DNA from: Elmis aenea
Lineage: Eukaryota; Arthropoda; Insecta; Coleoptera; Elmidae
DNA: 64,000 nucleotides
Assembly: GCA_947652605.1 (NCBI GenBank)
Contig: OX393577.1
Coordinates: 66,364,108 to 66,428,107 of the forward strand
Direction of reading: 5' to 3'
The position numbers were made by a program, and so were the translations under genes. Of this stretch, positions 33,789 to 45,593 are shown piece after piece. How positions within the stretch are numbered: position 1 is the first letter of the stretch; each line of letters begins with the position of its first letter. Below the pieces are notes generated by a model. The model made no database searches and was not told where the DNA came from. It saw only the letters and a program-made list of their open reading frames with translations.

Positions 33789-36261
33789 GCTGAGGTTTAA
33801 GGCAATATCTGCATTCATTCAATGGGTATTCGATCAACTTTATTAGCAAAAACTAAAGGAGTTGTACAAAAACTGGTAAGAAAAACTTTTAGAACACATT
33901 TTTACTCACTTAACATCTATAGTTTGCTTAAATATCTCGTGAAGTTTTTTTTTCGCAAAAGCTGACCCTGCAAATATAAATGCAGACCACCCATACAGAG
34001 CAAAATTTGATTTTAATTGTATCCAAGAGAATCCACCCTGAGCTGTACTAATGTTTTTCCAATAAAATCCAGACGCATAGTTTTTTTTATCACACAACAG
34101 AGAGTGCATCTTTGACTTCGTCATGTTGTATATAAGCGGTTTGTAGATATAATCCCCACCGAGCAAAACTAATGAACCGAAATAGACAGAACAGGGGGCC
34201 AAGAAATCAATTCCCCATCACCTGCAAAATGGCGTTTGAGGATTATTTGGTTCCCTGTTCGTTTAAACGTCAGTTCATCAAATTTCCTCAACGGGATGAT
34301 GCAAAAATCCAATTATATCGGTTTAAATTTGTCGACATCGCTGGAATTACTAGAAAACACATCGAAATTTTGTTGTGTAGTTGCCATAGATATCTTGTAA
34401 AGTACAGTGCAGTCAAAACGTCTCGATCCCGTCATATTTTATTATCATTTTGGGATGTACCCGAATATATAATTTAAATTAAGTGACTGCGAAGCAAAAC
34501 TGTTAAATTTTCAATACAGTTTTCGCTGTAATGACCTTTTAACGCCATGAAAACCGAGAACAGCATTCCGCATGTAAAATCAGATAATATTGAGGCGGTT
34601 ATTATGTTGCTATTACAAAAATTGGAGGAAGTTGCTCACATCTCAAAGAGAAAAACGTTAAATAACGAAAAGACAATTAAAATTTGAAATAGTAGGCCAC
34701 GGTCGCATGAACAATGGACGTTACTGCATAGTTCCTTCAATAATACAAACTTTGGAATAAGTGGTCGTAATGGCGGAAGTCTCCTGTCCCTGCAGTTTCC
34801 GGTAATAATGCAGGTGTGTCATGCATGCATTAAGATTGGTTCTTTAACATGCAAGAATCGAGATCGGAGATCGAACATGGATTATCGATTAATGACGATA
34901 ATGCAATTAATTGCAAATTGGATTATGGGCAAAGAAAAATGAGAATAAGACAGCTGCAATGAAAGCATCTGTTTCATGCGAACTGAAAGAAATTACATGA
35001 TTACATCACTTACTTACAAGAATGTTATGTAGAACTTCAATAAACAACCGATTGTTGGGCATATTTTCATTAAAAAAATGATAAATGTTGCATCAGAAGT
35101 TTACAGCAAAGTATAACGTTAAAAACACAGATGATGGTTAGAATATAAAGAGCCAGGTTTTGCCAATATAAAACGGATATCAAATATTGCTTTTTTTCAA
35201 AAATATTATATTTACATTACACGAGATTTATTCGATTCTAGGTCGGAAAAGTATTTGAAACGCGACGTGCCTACATTACGAACCAGATAAATTGAAAAAT
35301 TCTTCCCTTTCTTATTTTTCTTTAACTGTTATATGTTGAAGTTAAACTTATGATTTCGTAAAGCAACGTTTTCCAAACTGTTTTAAAAATATAAATTAGT
35401 ACAAGGCTTAAAATTGTGTCATGATTTTTTCACTAAGATTGAAGAGCGAAAAGGGTGTTACATAAAGTAACAAAGTTGCATACTGGTACGCGGAAACGAA
35501 ACCTTCGGTATAGTTGAAAATAATTTCAGTTCTTTTTTATTTTAAATAAATCGAGCTTGACAATCTCTGGGCCAAGATCCTCATTCAATGGCACGTTTCA
35601 GATTTAAATATGATTTTATTTATGTGTTTTTTTTCCGATTATCCAACTCCATTGTTACTATTTGGCAAGGACAAGGTCTTGCGATAGGCAAGTGACTTAT
35701 TTATATAAATGACAGTGAGTACCTTGCAATTTCCTGGCGTTACTTAGGTATAACATAAATATGTATTATTTGGTATCCTTCAAAAACATTTCATGCAGTT
35801 TTATGTAAATGTTATTGCTTTTAACACGAAAATAAAAAAGGTACTTAAGGTAATCGAGGTAAATTGAATTTAAATTAAAATTTTAAATTAGTTGTTTTGG
35901 TTTTTGTGCGTTGGATTGTAAACTTACAATTTGTTATGGGTTGTTAATTAGTTTATTTGGGTGTAAAGTTAGTCGATTTAGTTTTATTTTAATGTTAATT
36001 AATTTCAGTATCTCACACCCAGGTTTTTATGTATACCTTACAACAGAGTTAGTTTACAAAACATTTTTTGTTGTTTATGTGTAACGGAAGAATGCGAATA
36101 TAAAAATTAATTGAAACTTATAAAGTGCTAGTGGCACATTAAAAAAATAAATCAAGATTTGGAAAAATATTTCCAACGTAAAAGAACTTGGTGAAGGCTA
36201 AATTCACCTCCTTTGGGGCACTGTGATATATTTCATTATTACCTTGCCAATATATTTTTAA
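33789..36261. other. Non-coding stretch without recognised features
   Basis: Two divergent ORFs of about 100 codons overlap near 34180, one lacking an ATG. They show no recognised motif and are not annotated as genes. A more G+C-rich block lies at 34690-34990. Confidence 0.35.
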
Positions 36262-36570
36262 TGAAAATTTCAAAAACTTTGCACAGGCCTACTCACAGAG
36301 AACGCGTGCATCGAAAAGTGACGAATTTTAAATTATTTTGTACACCTGGATATTTTTTATTATGAGCGACCTCTGTATTTCCCAAGATTATAGTTTTTCG
36401 GGCGGTTCTCTGAAACCGTTACAGATATTTCAAAACATTTGCACAGGTCTACTCACAGAGAACGCGTGCATCGAAAAGTGACGAATTTTAAATTATTTTG
36501 TACATCTGGATATTTTTTATCTCTGTATTTCCCAATATTATAGTTTTTTGGGCGGTTCTCTGAAACCGTT
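36262..36570. repeat. ~160-bp tandem repeat, two copies, with shared core
   Basis: The copies begin at about 36268 and 36428 (TTTCAAAAACTTTGCACAGG and TTTCAAAACATTTGCACAGG). Both contain CTACTCACAGAGAACGCG, TGCATCGAAAAGTGACG, GGATATTTTTTAT and end GGCGGTTCTCTGAAACCGTT. The second copy has lost about ten bases. The CAAAAACTTTGCAC--CCTACTC------GCGTGCATCGAAAA part matches the 347-bp array at 59.8 kb. Confidence 0.85.
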
Positions 36571-38526
36571 AATTTTAATTAGAAAAACTGATCGTCATTT
36601 TTCGTACACAAAAGAATATTTTTGAATCCGCCATTACTGTCTTGCCATGTGATGTTCTACATCTATAACTTTGCAGTTCTGTAATTACTGTGGTTTATGA
36701 TGCCCTGAAAATGAAATATATTTTATTCCTTCCTAATTACAGCCCATCGTTCGATCATTTGCTTCGCAGTTCAATTTTCTAGTTCCTGTTCTTTCAACTT
36801 TATGAATAGATTAACAGTAGAAGTGGTTTTACTACCAGTTAGCATTGCAGTAAAAATAAACATACCATGCTCTTCTGTTAAGTCACATCGGTTTCACACA
36901 TCTGGCGGCCAATAACATATTCCAACCTGCTAGTATTCTATGAGGCTTTCATCCATAGAACACTTAACGATACTGTACCACTAATTTATATGCCATAATC
37001 GTTGATTATTAACAAGATGCTCGAGTGGAGGTCGATAAAATTAATATTTAATGATCGAAAACGGTTTTTAATTCCTTGAAGTTGGTCATATGAGAGTGTT
37101 CAAGAACTTATATGCGTCTGTTGCGTGTATATTGTACGATAAGTGCATGTACTTGGCTTGGTTTGTTCGCCATATGTCGTGGGATGTGTACAAGAGTTAT
37201 AAATTATTGTTTTCTAGTTGCTTTTACAAAGCAAGGGAACCAAATACATGTTTTTTTGTTTATGTTGTGGAGTGATTCTTTTTGTTCACTTAATTAGTAC
37301 AATAATAACAGCAAGGAAATCATTTTTTTTTGTTAAGCTCGGAAAGACTTATACCCAAACGATTGCCTTTTTTTTTGCTTTAAATGCAAACCTTTATTCC
37401 TCGTCTGTTGTAATAGCCGTGGAAAATTTGATGTTCAGCGATGATATAATTTAATTGTTTCAGGAGACGTGTTGTGGTTTTAAGGTATTTGCAAATTATG
37501 CAGGACCCAACAACAATAATTCTTTTTGCACTCGAGTGATCACGAAAATTTTATTATATTTGACTCATGCACCAGTATGAATCATGCACAGAAGTTTAGC
37601 CCAATATTTATCTCCAGGCTTGATGCGAAAGACAGTAGGCAATTCTTCTTTGGTTGGAACAGTGGTTGGTCGACCTTCAAGAACTCTCCACTAAGAAAAA
37701 AAGTTCCCATTTGAATTCGTTATACCAATTATTAATTATAGTCATAGGTGGTGATTCATAATCAGAAGCATTTTGCTTTGTTACAGATCTTCGTCGGCCA
37801 GTTTAAATAATGAAATCAGTGCTCAACAATTCTGTCTAGCAGCAAATTGCAATAACAAATAAAATACAAATGTCAAACTTAATATTGCCTTATCAAATGT
37901 CAGGAAATAATATAATACCGAAGTTGTGGTGTTCTTTGTGGCTGTTTCTGATTGCTTTTTGAAAGTATATCAGTATATGTTTTCGGTTCCGCCTCCACAT
38001 TATTTCTTGCTGCGTCTAACAAATATTGTGTGGCATTAAGGTTTTTTGTTTAATAAAAATGTCCGGATTTAAATTGTGAACACGTAATTTTGCCGTGAAA
38101 AGTGTGCGCTAGTTAGTTCTTTTAAAGTTAATGGAGGTAATTTAATATCAGCGAAGATTTATCTGGTAGGATTTATCCAATTTTGTTTACGTATAGAACG
38201 TCGTCTGCTCCATAAGATTAGCTAACAACTGTAAAGCCCTTGGGATCACAGCGTCGCTGTCAAGCCGAAGACATAAGTTTTTTTGTAGTTGTACGTAAGT
38301 GGTGACGCAAATTCGTCTGGATGTCGACGCTGAATTTCGAGAAGACATGAAACTATGTTTTATGATCTCTTGGGGATATGTAAAGTATGTGAAATATGGT
38401 AGTAATTTATTATTTCTTATCTGTCTTGTTACGCAGCGAGGACAAATAGGGGTTTTGTTTGTCGGGGTTAACCAAAAAAATGCAAGGCAACACTTGGAAC
38501 TTTTTCAACAATTTGAAAAGCTGTAA
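36571..38526. other. Non-coding stretch without recognised features
   Basis: Several overlapping short ORFs near 37090-37450 and 38299-38644 have no recognisable motif. No repeat unit was found. Confidence 0.35.
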
Positions 38527-38760
38527 AAAATTGTTTTATGGCGTTTTAAAACAAACTTTAGGTAGAAATGCATTCCTTAGGGTGTTTCTAATATTTTCAG
38601 AAAAAATAAAGACCATTGCGAAAATTTTTGAATTATTGGTATAAAAAATTGTGAGGCTGTAACCTTTAAATACTTTTTAAAACGTTGGAGAGCTGTACAA
38701 AATTACTTTAGGACGTTTTTATACAATTTTAAGGTAGATTTTAATCTAGATTATAACACT
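38527..38760. repeat. Degenerate ~173-bp duplication
   Basis: GCTGTAAAAAATTGTTTTAT...GTTTTAAAACAAACTTTAGGTAG near 38520 recurs as GCTGTACAAAATTACTTTAG...GTTTTTATACAATTTTAAGGTAG near 38691, about 170 bases later, with many substitutions. Confidence 0.4.
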
Positions 38761-39169
38761 GAGACTTCGGTAACTTAAACTGAAAATTTCGAAGGACGCG
38801 ACCATGGCAATTAACCATAGATGACGGGCATCGTACTGAAAACCCACGTCCGTCCTTGTGAATCGTATATCAACATGTTGATCTGTCAATGACCAGACAG
38901 CGAAGTCACTTTAAATATTCATTGACCCGATCGCATACGATCAGCAATTATTCGAGATGAAATATGCAAGTAAATCATTTATTTATATCGCGCGAAGTGA
39001 TTGTGTAATCGGCCTATGGAAACGCGTCGAAAGGGGAACGATTAATTCTTAACGAGGGTTGAAAAACAATCGCAGAATGTCATTTCCACAACGGAAGGAT
39101 ATTTACAGATAAATGCGGAACAGGATGAATGCGCAATAAATAGAGGAAATTATCAGGCTATTAATTTTG
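38761..39169. other. Unique moderately G+C-rich block before the satellite
   Basis: No ORF or repeat. It holds two CATTGACC-type words, an AAATATTCATTG and an ATTTATTTATATC tract, so it could be a cis-regulatory element; this is inference from composition only. Confidence 0.2.
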
Positions 39170-40790
39170 CGTTGTGTAACTTTGTTTTTAAGGAAACAAT
39201 TGGAAATGTGTCCGTTGCAGTTGTTTTTCCATATTGCAGGAAAATCGGTAGTTTGGATTTATGGCACTTAAGATCGAATTTTTGCCTGAATTTTTATTGT
39301 TACGGGGATGTATTATAAAGCAATTAATTAACGCAACTTACTTTTGAAATAAAAACAATGGCAAGACGTGTCTACTGCAGATGTTTTTTTACCATTGCAG
39401 GAAAATTGATTGGCTTAAATTTGACAAAAGTTTTGTAAGAATTTCTATAGTTATTTAAGTGCACTATGAAGCAATTAATTTTAGTAACTCCATAAAAAAA
39501 AACAGTCAAAAATATGTCTACTTCAGCTGTTTTTCAAAGTTGCAGGAAAATCAATTATTTTATATATGACATTTTAGATCAAATTTTTGACTAAATTACT
39601 ATCGTTACGATGGTGGATTGCGAAGTTATTATTTACTGTACGTTTCTTTAAAAAACAGTTGAAAAATGTACCTACAATAGTTATTCCTTAACATTGCAGG
39701 AAAATCAGTTGACAAATTTATCGCATTTGACATTAGATATGTACACAACTTTTGATCGTTAACTAGGTATACTATGAAGCAATTAATTTAAGTATCATCA
39801 TTAAAAAAAAAAAAACTGATAAATATGTCTACTGCAATTTTTTTTTCATTTTGCAGGAAATCATTGGTTCGGATTTATGTGATTAGATTATTTTTACATA
39901 AATTTCTATCGCTGAAGATACATTATGAACCCATTAATTAACACAACACTCTTTTGAAAAAACAATTGCCAAATGTGAACACTACATTTGTTTTCGAGTA
40001 TTGCAGGAATATCAGTTGACGCCGATTTATGCAGGCAAATTCAAATTTTTAACTGAATTTTTATAGTTACAATGTGCACTATGAAGCTATTAATTGAAAT
40101 AAATCTCGTTTTAAAAAAAACAATTGAAAAATAAGCCTACTGTCGTTATTTTCCAATTTTGCAGGAAAATCAATTGATTTAAGTTTGTGTGAAGGTAAAT
40201 AAAATGTTTATAGGAATTTCTATCGTTGGGAAGATGCATTATGAAGCTATTAATTAACCTAACTATCTTTTAAAGAAAAAAAATGTAACATGCCTACTTC
40301 AGTTGTTTTTCACTTTGCAGGAAAATCAGTTGAAGTAGATGTGAGGTCAAATTTTTACCTGAATTTTTATCGTTACGAAGGTGCATTATAGAGCTTTTAA
40401 TTAGCTTAACACTATTTTAAAGGAAACAACTGAAAAATGCTTTTCCTGCAGTTATTTTCCAATTTTGCAGGATAATCAGTTGATTAAGATTTGTGTGAAG
40501 GTAGATAAAATGTTTACAGGATTTTCTATCGTTAGAAAGATGCATTATGAAGCTATTAATTAACGTAAATTTCTTTTAAAGAAAAAAAATTATAACATGT
40601 GCCCATTCAGTTGTTTTTCACTTTGCAGGAAAATCAGTTGAAGTAGATTAATGGCATGTAAGGTCAAATTTTTATCGTTACGAAGGTGCATTATAGAGCT
40701 CTTAATTAGCTTAACTCTATTTCAAAGAAGACAATAATTGAAAAATGTTTTTCCTGCAGTTATTTTCCAATACCGCAGGAAATTTAAAAA
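39170..40790. repeat. ~154-bp satellite array with dimeric tail
   Basis: Eleven copies of a TTGCAGG anchor lie at 39236, 39397, 39542, 39696, 39853, 40003, 40161, 40317, 40467, 40625 and 40775, that is every 145-161 bases. Each monomer carries a polypyrimidine run then TTGCAGGAAAATCAGTTGA, a TTTTTATCGTTACGAAGG-like block, GCATTATGAAGCTATTAATT and an A-rich block with CAATTGAAAAATG. The last copies resemble each other in alternation, 306-308 bases apart (40161/40467/40775 and 40317/40625), so a two-monomer higher-order unit has started to form. There is no coding potential. Confidence 0.92.
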
Positions 40791-41831
40791 AAAAACATCT
40801 CAGATGGTTACAAGAACGATTTTGCTATCAAAATCCCTGCAAAATTACCAGTTAAGTCAACCACATACGATCATTATTTTTATCTTAAAAGCACGGCAAC
40901 AGAATCTTTTACCGTAAACACAAAACGCAAACAAGAAAATTAAAAAATAAACTGCATCAAAAAAGTACCGTTTTTTAATTCATTAAAACCATCTTAATCT
41001 ATTTGACAACTTCATACACCGTTTAATTTCGAAATCAGGTCACAGTCACAAACCAGCTTAGGTTAAATCGTTTTACAAAACCAAACCATTAACCATATCG
41101 AATGCAACTTACGACTTTTAAAAATACACGAGAAAGAAACACGCAAATAAAGAAATGCGAACGTTTTAGCGGCTTGCGTCACACACCGGAAGGCTGAATG
41201 ATCGCTTTTATGGATTGTTAACATTATTGGTGATTGCTGATTCACCTGTCGTTCGTTTCTTGCAAGATTAATACCGTACATGACCGAAAAGTCGATCAGC
41301 ACAAGCAAGTGAACGTCACTGAATCCGTTATCACCACATTCCATCTGATAGGAGCCTCTGGGCTTTTAGTACGCTCCATCGGGGCCATCACTATGAATAA
41401 ACTGAAGAAGTGTCTTTCGTGTGTCTCGATTCTCAAGGCACGACAGCGTTACACTTGAGCTTCGACGTCCTTGGAGATTAAATAATCTAAATAGTTATAT
41501 TACAGCAACTAAGTAACTTAACTTTTTATTTATTTATGATAGAAAAGCGAGTGTGAGCGATAAAACAAAATAAATGGAAGAAAAAACACTTTTCCTGTAC
41601 AATAAAACATAGGAAATTATCAGCTCATTGCACATTCCGGGGCAGGTAATTGATAAATGTCATAATTAATATGAAAAAGGAGACTGGTTATTTCTAAAGT
41701 GTGATCAATTTTATACACTGATCTCTGGCTCATTTCTGTAAAACGAAATTATAAATCAATTTAATTAAAAATCTCTTAAAATTTTATTGAAGGATCTGTA
41801 GAAATTACAGACTCGTTTCGATACTATAGTC
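40791..41831. other. Non-coding stretch without recognised features
   Basis: A moderately G+C-rich block at 41140-41470 carries overlapping ORFs on both strands (93 codons minus, 74 codons plus). No motif was recognised, so neither is called. Confidence 0.35.
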
Positions 41832-42015
41832 CAGTGTTTCTCTAACTTTTTACTCTGAGAACCCCTTCCAAAATTATAAATTGTTTTCTAGACAACATTT
41901 AAGCCTAGCAAATAAATTTGGATGATTTTCGGATTTCATGAATAGGCTAGGGGACCCCCCTTCATAAGGATTCAGGGACCCCAGCGGTCCGCAGAGCACA
42001 TTTTGAGAAACACTG
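41832..42015. mobile_element. hAT MITE, 184 bp
   Basis: Perfect 11-bp terminal repeats CAGTGTTTCTC and GAGAAACACTG are flanked by CTATAGTC (41824-41831) and CTCTAGTC (42016-42023), seven of eight positions identical. The CAGTGTTTCTC-type end is the Charlie-like form of hAT ends. It is non-coding. Confidence 0.9.
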
Positions 42016-42153
42016 CTCTAGTCTCTTCATCAGTGGCTTTTCTTATTAATTAAAAAGCAATTACTAAAAGACTTTTGGGGTTATTTGATGAAGAAACTCT
42101 TGTTCAAATGCTAGTTTCGAAGTTTTCATTACTTCGCATCACAAGTAGACATA

Positions 42154-43049
42154 CAGGGTGTTTCTTAAATATTGCGAAAACATTTGGGGGGTGATTCCTT
42201 ATCGTAAATTAAGCGGGGCCTTTTAAATATTTTTTTTCCTTAGACGTTTCCTTTCGAAATTACGCTCCCCTAAAGGAGAGTGGTAAAATTAGGTTTTTAT
42301 TTTATTTCTCAAATTTGGATAAATGTAGGAGAATGATATTTGGTAGATGTTTTATACTTATTAAAAGGTTTCCCATGGTAATATTTTTAATCGTCTCCCA
42401 CCTTCACAGGGGGCTGAAAAGTGCGGCCCCTGTTGGTTTTTTTAATCAGAACTTTTTAGTAGGTTAAAATTTTGCAATTTAAAAGAAATATTTGAAAGCT
42501 TGATTTATTTAGAAACTTTTTTTATTCTTTAGTTCTTCTCGTAAAACCTTTGAGTAAAAAATAAAATAAGTAAACATGAACTATCAAATATTCCAATATA
42601 AAACAATTTATTTTGGTGGTTGCCATGGTTTGTTTATGTTCATATTGGGTAGAATTGACGAGCGTAATGCATTTTCAATCTGTCAATCTACCCAATATGA
42701 ACATAAACCAAAAAATATTTTTTAATTGCAAAATTTCAACCCACCAAAAAGTTCTGATAAAAAAACCAACAGGGGTCGCACTTCTCAGCCCACTGTGAAG
42801 GTGGGAGATGATTAAAAATATAGCTATGGGAAACCTTTTAATAAGTACAAAACATCTACCAATTATCATTCTCCTACATTCATCCAAATTCGAGAAATAA
42901 AATAAATACCTAATTTTACCGCTCCCCTTTAGGGGGGTACAACTCCGAAAGGAGACGTCTAAGGAAAAAAAATTATTTGAGAGGCCCCCCTTAATGTTAG
43001 ATAAGGAATCACCTCCCGAATTTATTCGCTATATTTAAGAAACACCCTG
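42154..43049. mobile_element. 896-bp TACAGGGTG foldback element (family B)
   Basis: The ends are TA|CAGGGTGTTTCTTAAATAT and ATATTTAAGAAACACCCTG|TA. The arms fold back over nearly the whole element, including GGCCCCTGTTGGTTTTTTTA / AAAAAACCAACAGGGGTCG and, at the centre, TTTATGTTCATATTGGGTAG / CTACCCAATATGAACATAAA. The left arm has about 120 extra bases (roughly 42490-42625). No transposase is present. Confidence 0.9.
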
Positions 43050-43084
43050 TACAAATAAGATTTTACCTGGCGAAGAGACGACAG

Positions 43085-43110
43085 TCTAGCATTTCTACGA
43101 AAGATTCTTA
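43085..43110. repeat. Inverted relative of the 965/1061 repeat
   Basis: TCTAGCATTTCTACGAAAGA followed by TTCTTA is the reverse complement of the repeat at 965-993 with one substitution and a small difference at the end. It starts 34 bases outside the right end of the family B foldback. Confidence 0.6.
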
Positions 43111-44575
43111 GGAAAAAGATAAGTGATTTGTAATTAAACTTTTTTGTATTAAAAATGCAGTGCCAAGATGTTTATTATACTAGAATAAAACCTAACATCA
43201 CAGGAACAAAATCATATTCGATAAGTACAAACCTGATCTACATTTAAATGAAAAGCAGGGAGGCAGAACGAAAAAAGTATGATGAGGTACACCTGCACAG
43301 CATATTGAACATTTTATTTATCAAACACCACGCTCCCCTAAAGTCAGTGGTGTACTACAACCTCATTAACAACCTAAAATTACACAACGTCATCAACTAA
43401 ATTTGGCAAAGTAACGAAAAAATTTCGAAAAACTCTTAGCAGTAAAAAAAAACTTATGTAAATTTTAAGTTTATTCCAAGTTCTCATTAAATGCTTTAAA
43501 TCAATTAACGATGAAGAAATAAAACCGTAAAGTTTTCCAATTTCAACGCCGAGTTTTTATAGCCACTCGAACCATATTTTTAATCCACCAATTACACGTG
43601 CTGTCGTATTTATTTTAGTTCAGTTTCTTTTGTTCCTGCACTTAGCATTATTCTTTCAAGATTGTGCAGTTCCAGGCCACAGATTAATTCTATTTCCACC
43701 TCAGGCCCCATAAATATCAATAAAGCCGTCGATCGGCGTTCGTTTGTCACGTCCTGGCTAACTCGAGATTTCAAAAGCGAAACATTGTAGCTCTCCTACG
43801 AAACTGTTCGCAAATAAAAACGTAGTAACTGGAATAACCAGTGGCTCTACGCACGAGGGGTCAGTATCCATGTACGAACGATTCAGGTTATTATGAGATG
43901 CAAGCGGATCATTAGGAGTGACCTTGCGGAGCTGAAGTTTAGTTCCCATCGTCTTACATGCTGACGATGACCTCCACTGGAATGCACTTGGTTTTACTGG
44001 CTCATTTAACTGCCCACACAGGTGGTACGAGCATTTATTTGTAAACTTAGAAAGTGAGCAGTTCCATTATAAAACAATTAAGGGTTCACTATAAAAACAT
44101 ACAAAACCTCGAGGAACTAAGAGAGCTTTCACGATGTATCAAGAGCGTTTCAGTACGGAAAACATAAATCAAAAGTTAAGAGCCGTCCCGAAGCAACATT
44201 TCAACGAATTTTTGATGGAATTACGTAACGCAATTCTGCATTTGAGTATGAATTTTGGCGCCGCAAAAACGAGTTTTACTTCTTTGGTAAGACCAACTTG
44301 TCTCTAAGACAATTACTTTTGGGACATTAAACTTGGAGATTGCCAAAATCCTGCGCTTCTTAACGTGCAGTTCTCTGAACCCTAGAAGTCTAAAACGCCT
44401 ACAGGATTCACCGGTAGTAAAAAACATTTTGATCTAAAACTTCTCACATAATCATAAAGATATGCCATTAAAACTCACTTGATTTAGTGTGAAATCAAAA
44501 ATCTCCCATTTGTAATTTAAAAAACTATCATTAAACAATTCCAACAGCTAACGTTCGAAAGGGCATTTATTTTCG

Positions 44576-44617
44576 AAGCGAGATCCCCATGCTGGAAATA
44601 TAATCTGGGACACCCTG
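44576..44617. mobile_element. Solo right end of foldback family A
   Basis: AAGCGAGATCCCCATGCTGG, then AAATATAATCTGGGACACCCTG|TA is nearly identical to the last 42 bases of the 1.83-kb element ending at 28545. No left end is nearby. Confidence 0.8.
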
Positions 44618-45593
44618 TATAATGGTGAACTGAACACAATTTTCAATTTAATGCCTCTCACATATCGTAAACTCTGTATAAAACCATCATGATCCAGTAT
44701 CTAGGGCATGGGGTTAGTTAAAAACAGTGCCTTAGGGCCGTTCCATCGTTTAACGTCTTACCGGCTCCTTAATCATCACCATAGGAGTGACCTCTGGACA
44801 TTTCAACTATTTTTTTAACGTAACACTTGCGCAAGCACCGTCATATAATAGTTAATGCGAAGAGGAATTCCTTAAGCGGGCTTAATCTATCCTTCAAAAC
44901 AGCCATTGAATTAAAACTTGTTATAAAACTACCGAAACCAGAATCCTGTTTGACCAAATAATTCAAATCCCGTTATTTGAACACGTCGATACGTTTTAAT
45001 CAGCGCTCATTTACGAAAAAAGTAGGTAGTAGTACGAATTTTGGTTGCTGATGGACGTCTTTCCTTGTACGGTGTATTAACGATGTGGTTTATGTACAGC
45101 TGGGGGCTTTGTTTTTGATGGGGGCGTATTGTTTGAACAACCGTCGTCGAGACAGTTGATTTCCGCCAGTTTAAATAAGTAAAAGAATATTTTCTCGTGC
45201 AATTCAAAATTGTATTGTATACGTGGTGCTAGCCAAAATTTTCCGGGATTTAAACGTCTAGCTCAAGAAGAATAGATTCAACACTGTAGAGGAGAATCAA
45301 GAGCTATCGCAGTAAAGAGGCTGATAAGAAATGACTTCTTGCAGTGTTTTCGAAAATTAAAATCGCGCTGGGACCGACGCATCTCTGTAGCGATTACTGT
45401 GAAGGAAATGAGAAAGAAGAAGAAAACAAGAAATTGTTTTTGTTTGTGTGTTTTATAATAAACAAATACCGGAAATTTTGGGTAGCACCACGTATTTAGC
45501 AATTACACATAAAAATCTTTTTATAATATATCATAATTTTGAGTGTTTTGGAAATACAAGAGTGTGAAATTAAAGATGTAAACCAAACAATGA

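Larger units (their letters stand above)
43050..45593. other. Non-coding stretch with two repeat remnants
   Basis: It contains the inverted 29-bp repeat relative at 43085-43110 and the family A solo end at 44576-44617. A G+C-richer block at 43640-44040 has a 63-codon minus-strand ORF starting MGTKLQLRKVTPNDPLASHN with no recognised homology. No gene is called. Confidence 0.35.

Noticed and set aside
33906..34477. Two divergent ORFs of 98 (minus) and 101 (plus) codons overlapping near 34180
   Set aside because: The minus ORF has no ATG at its claimed start (TTG) and an in-frame stop just upstream. Neither shows a motif, and the membrane-like segments in the minus ORF are not enough to call a gene.
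36262..36570. LTR pair
   Set aside because: The two copies are directly adjacent, only ~160 bp, lack TG...CA ends and have no internal coding region, so this is a tandem repeat.
41063..41458. Overlapping ORFs on both strands in a G+C-richer block
   Set aside because: Neither frame has a recognisable motif. Open frames on both strands suggest composition and not coding.
43758..43949. 63-codon minus-strand ORF in a G+C-richer block
   Set aside because: Sequence looks protein-like, but no family is recognised and no splice partner is seen; noted only in the region entry.
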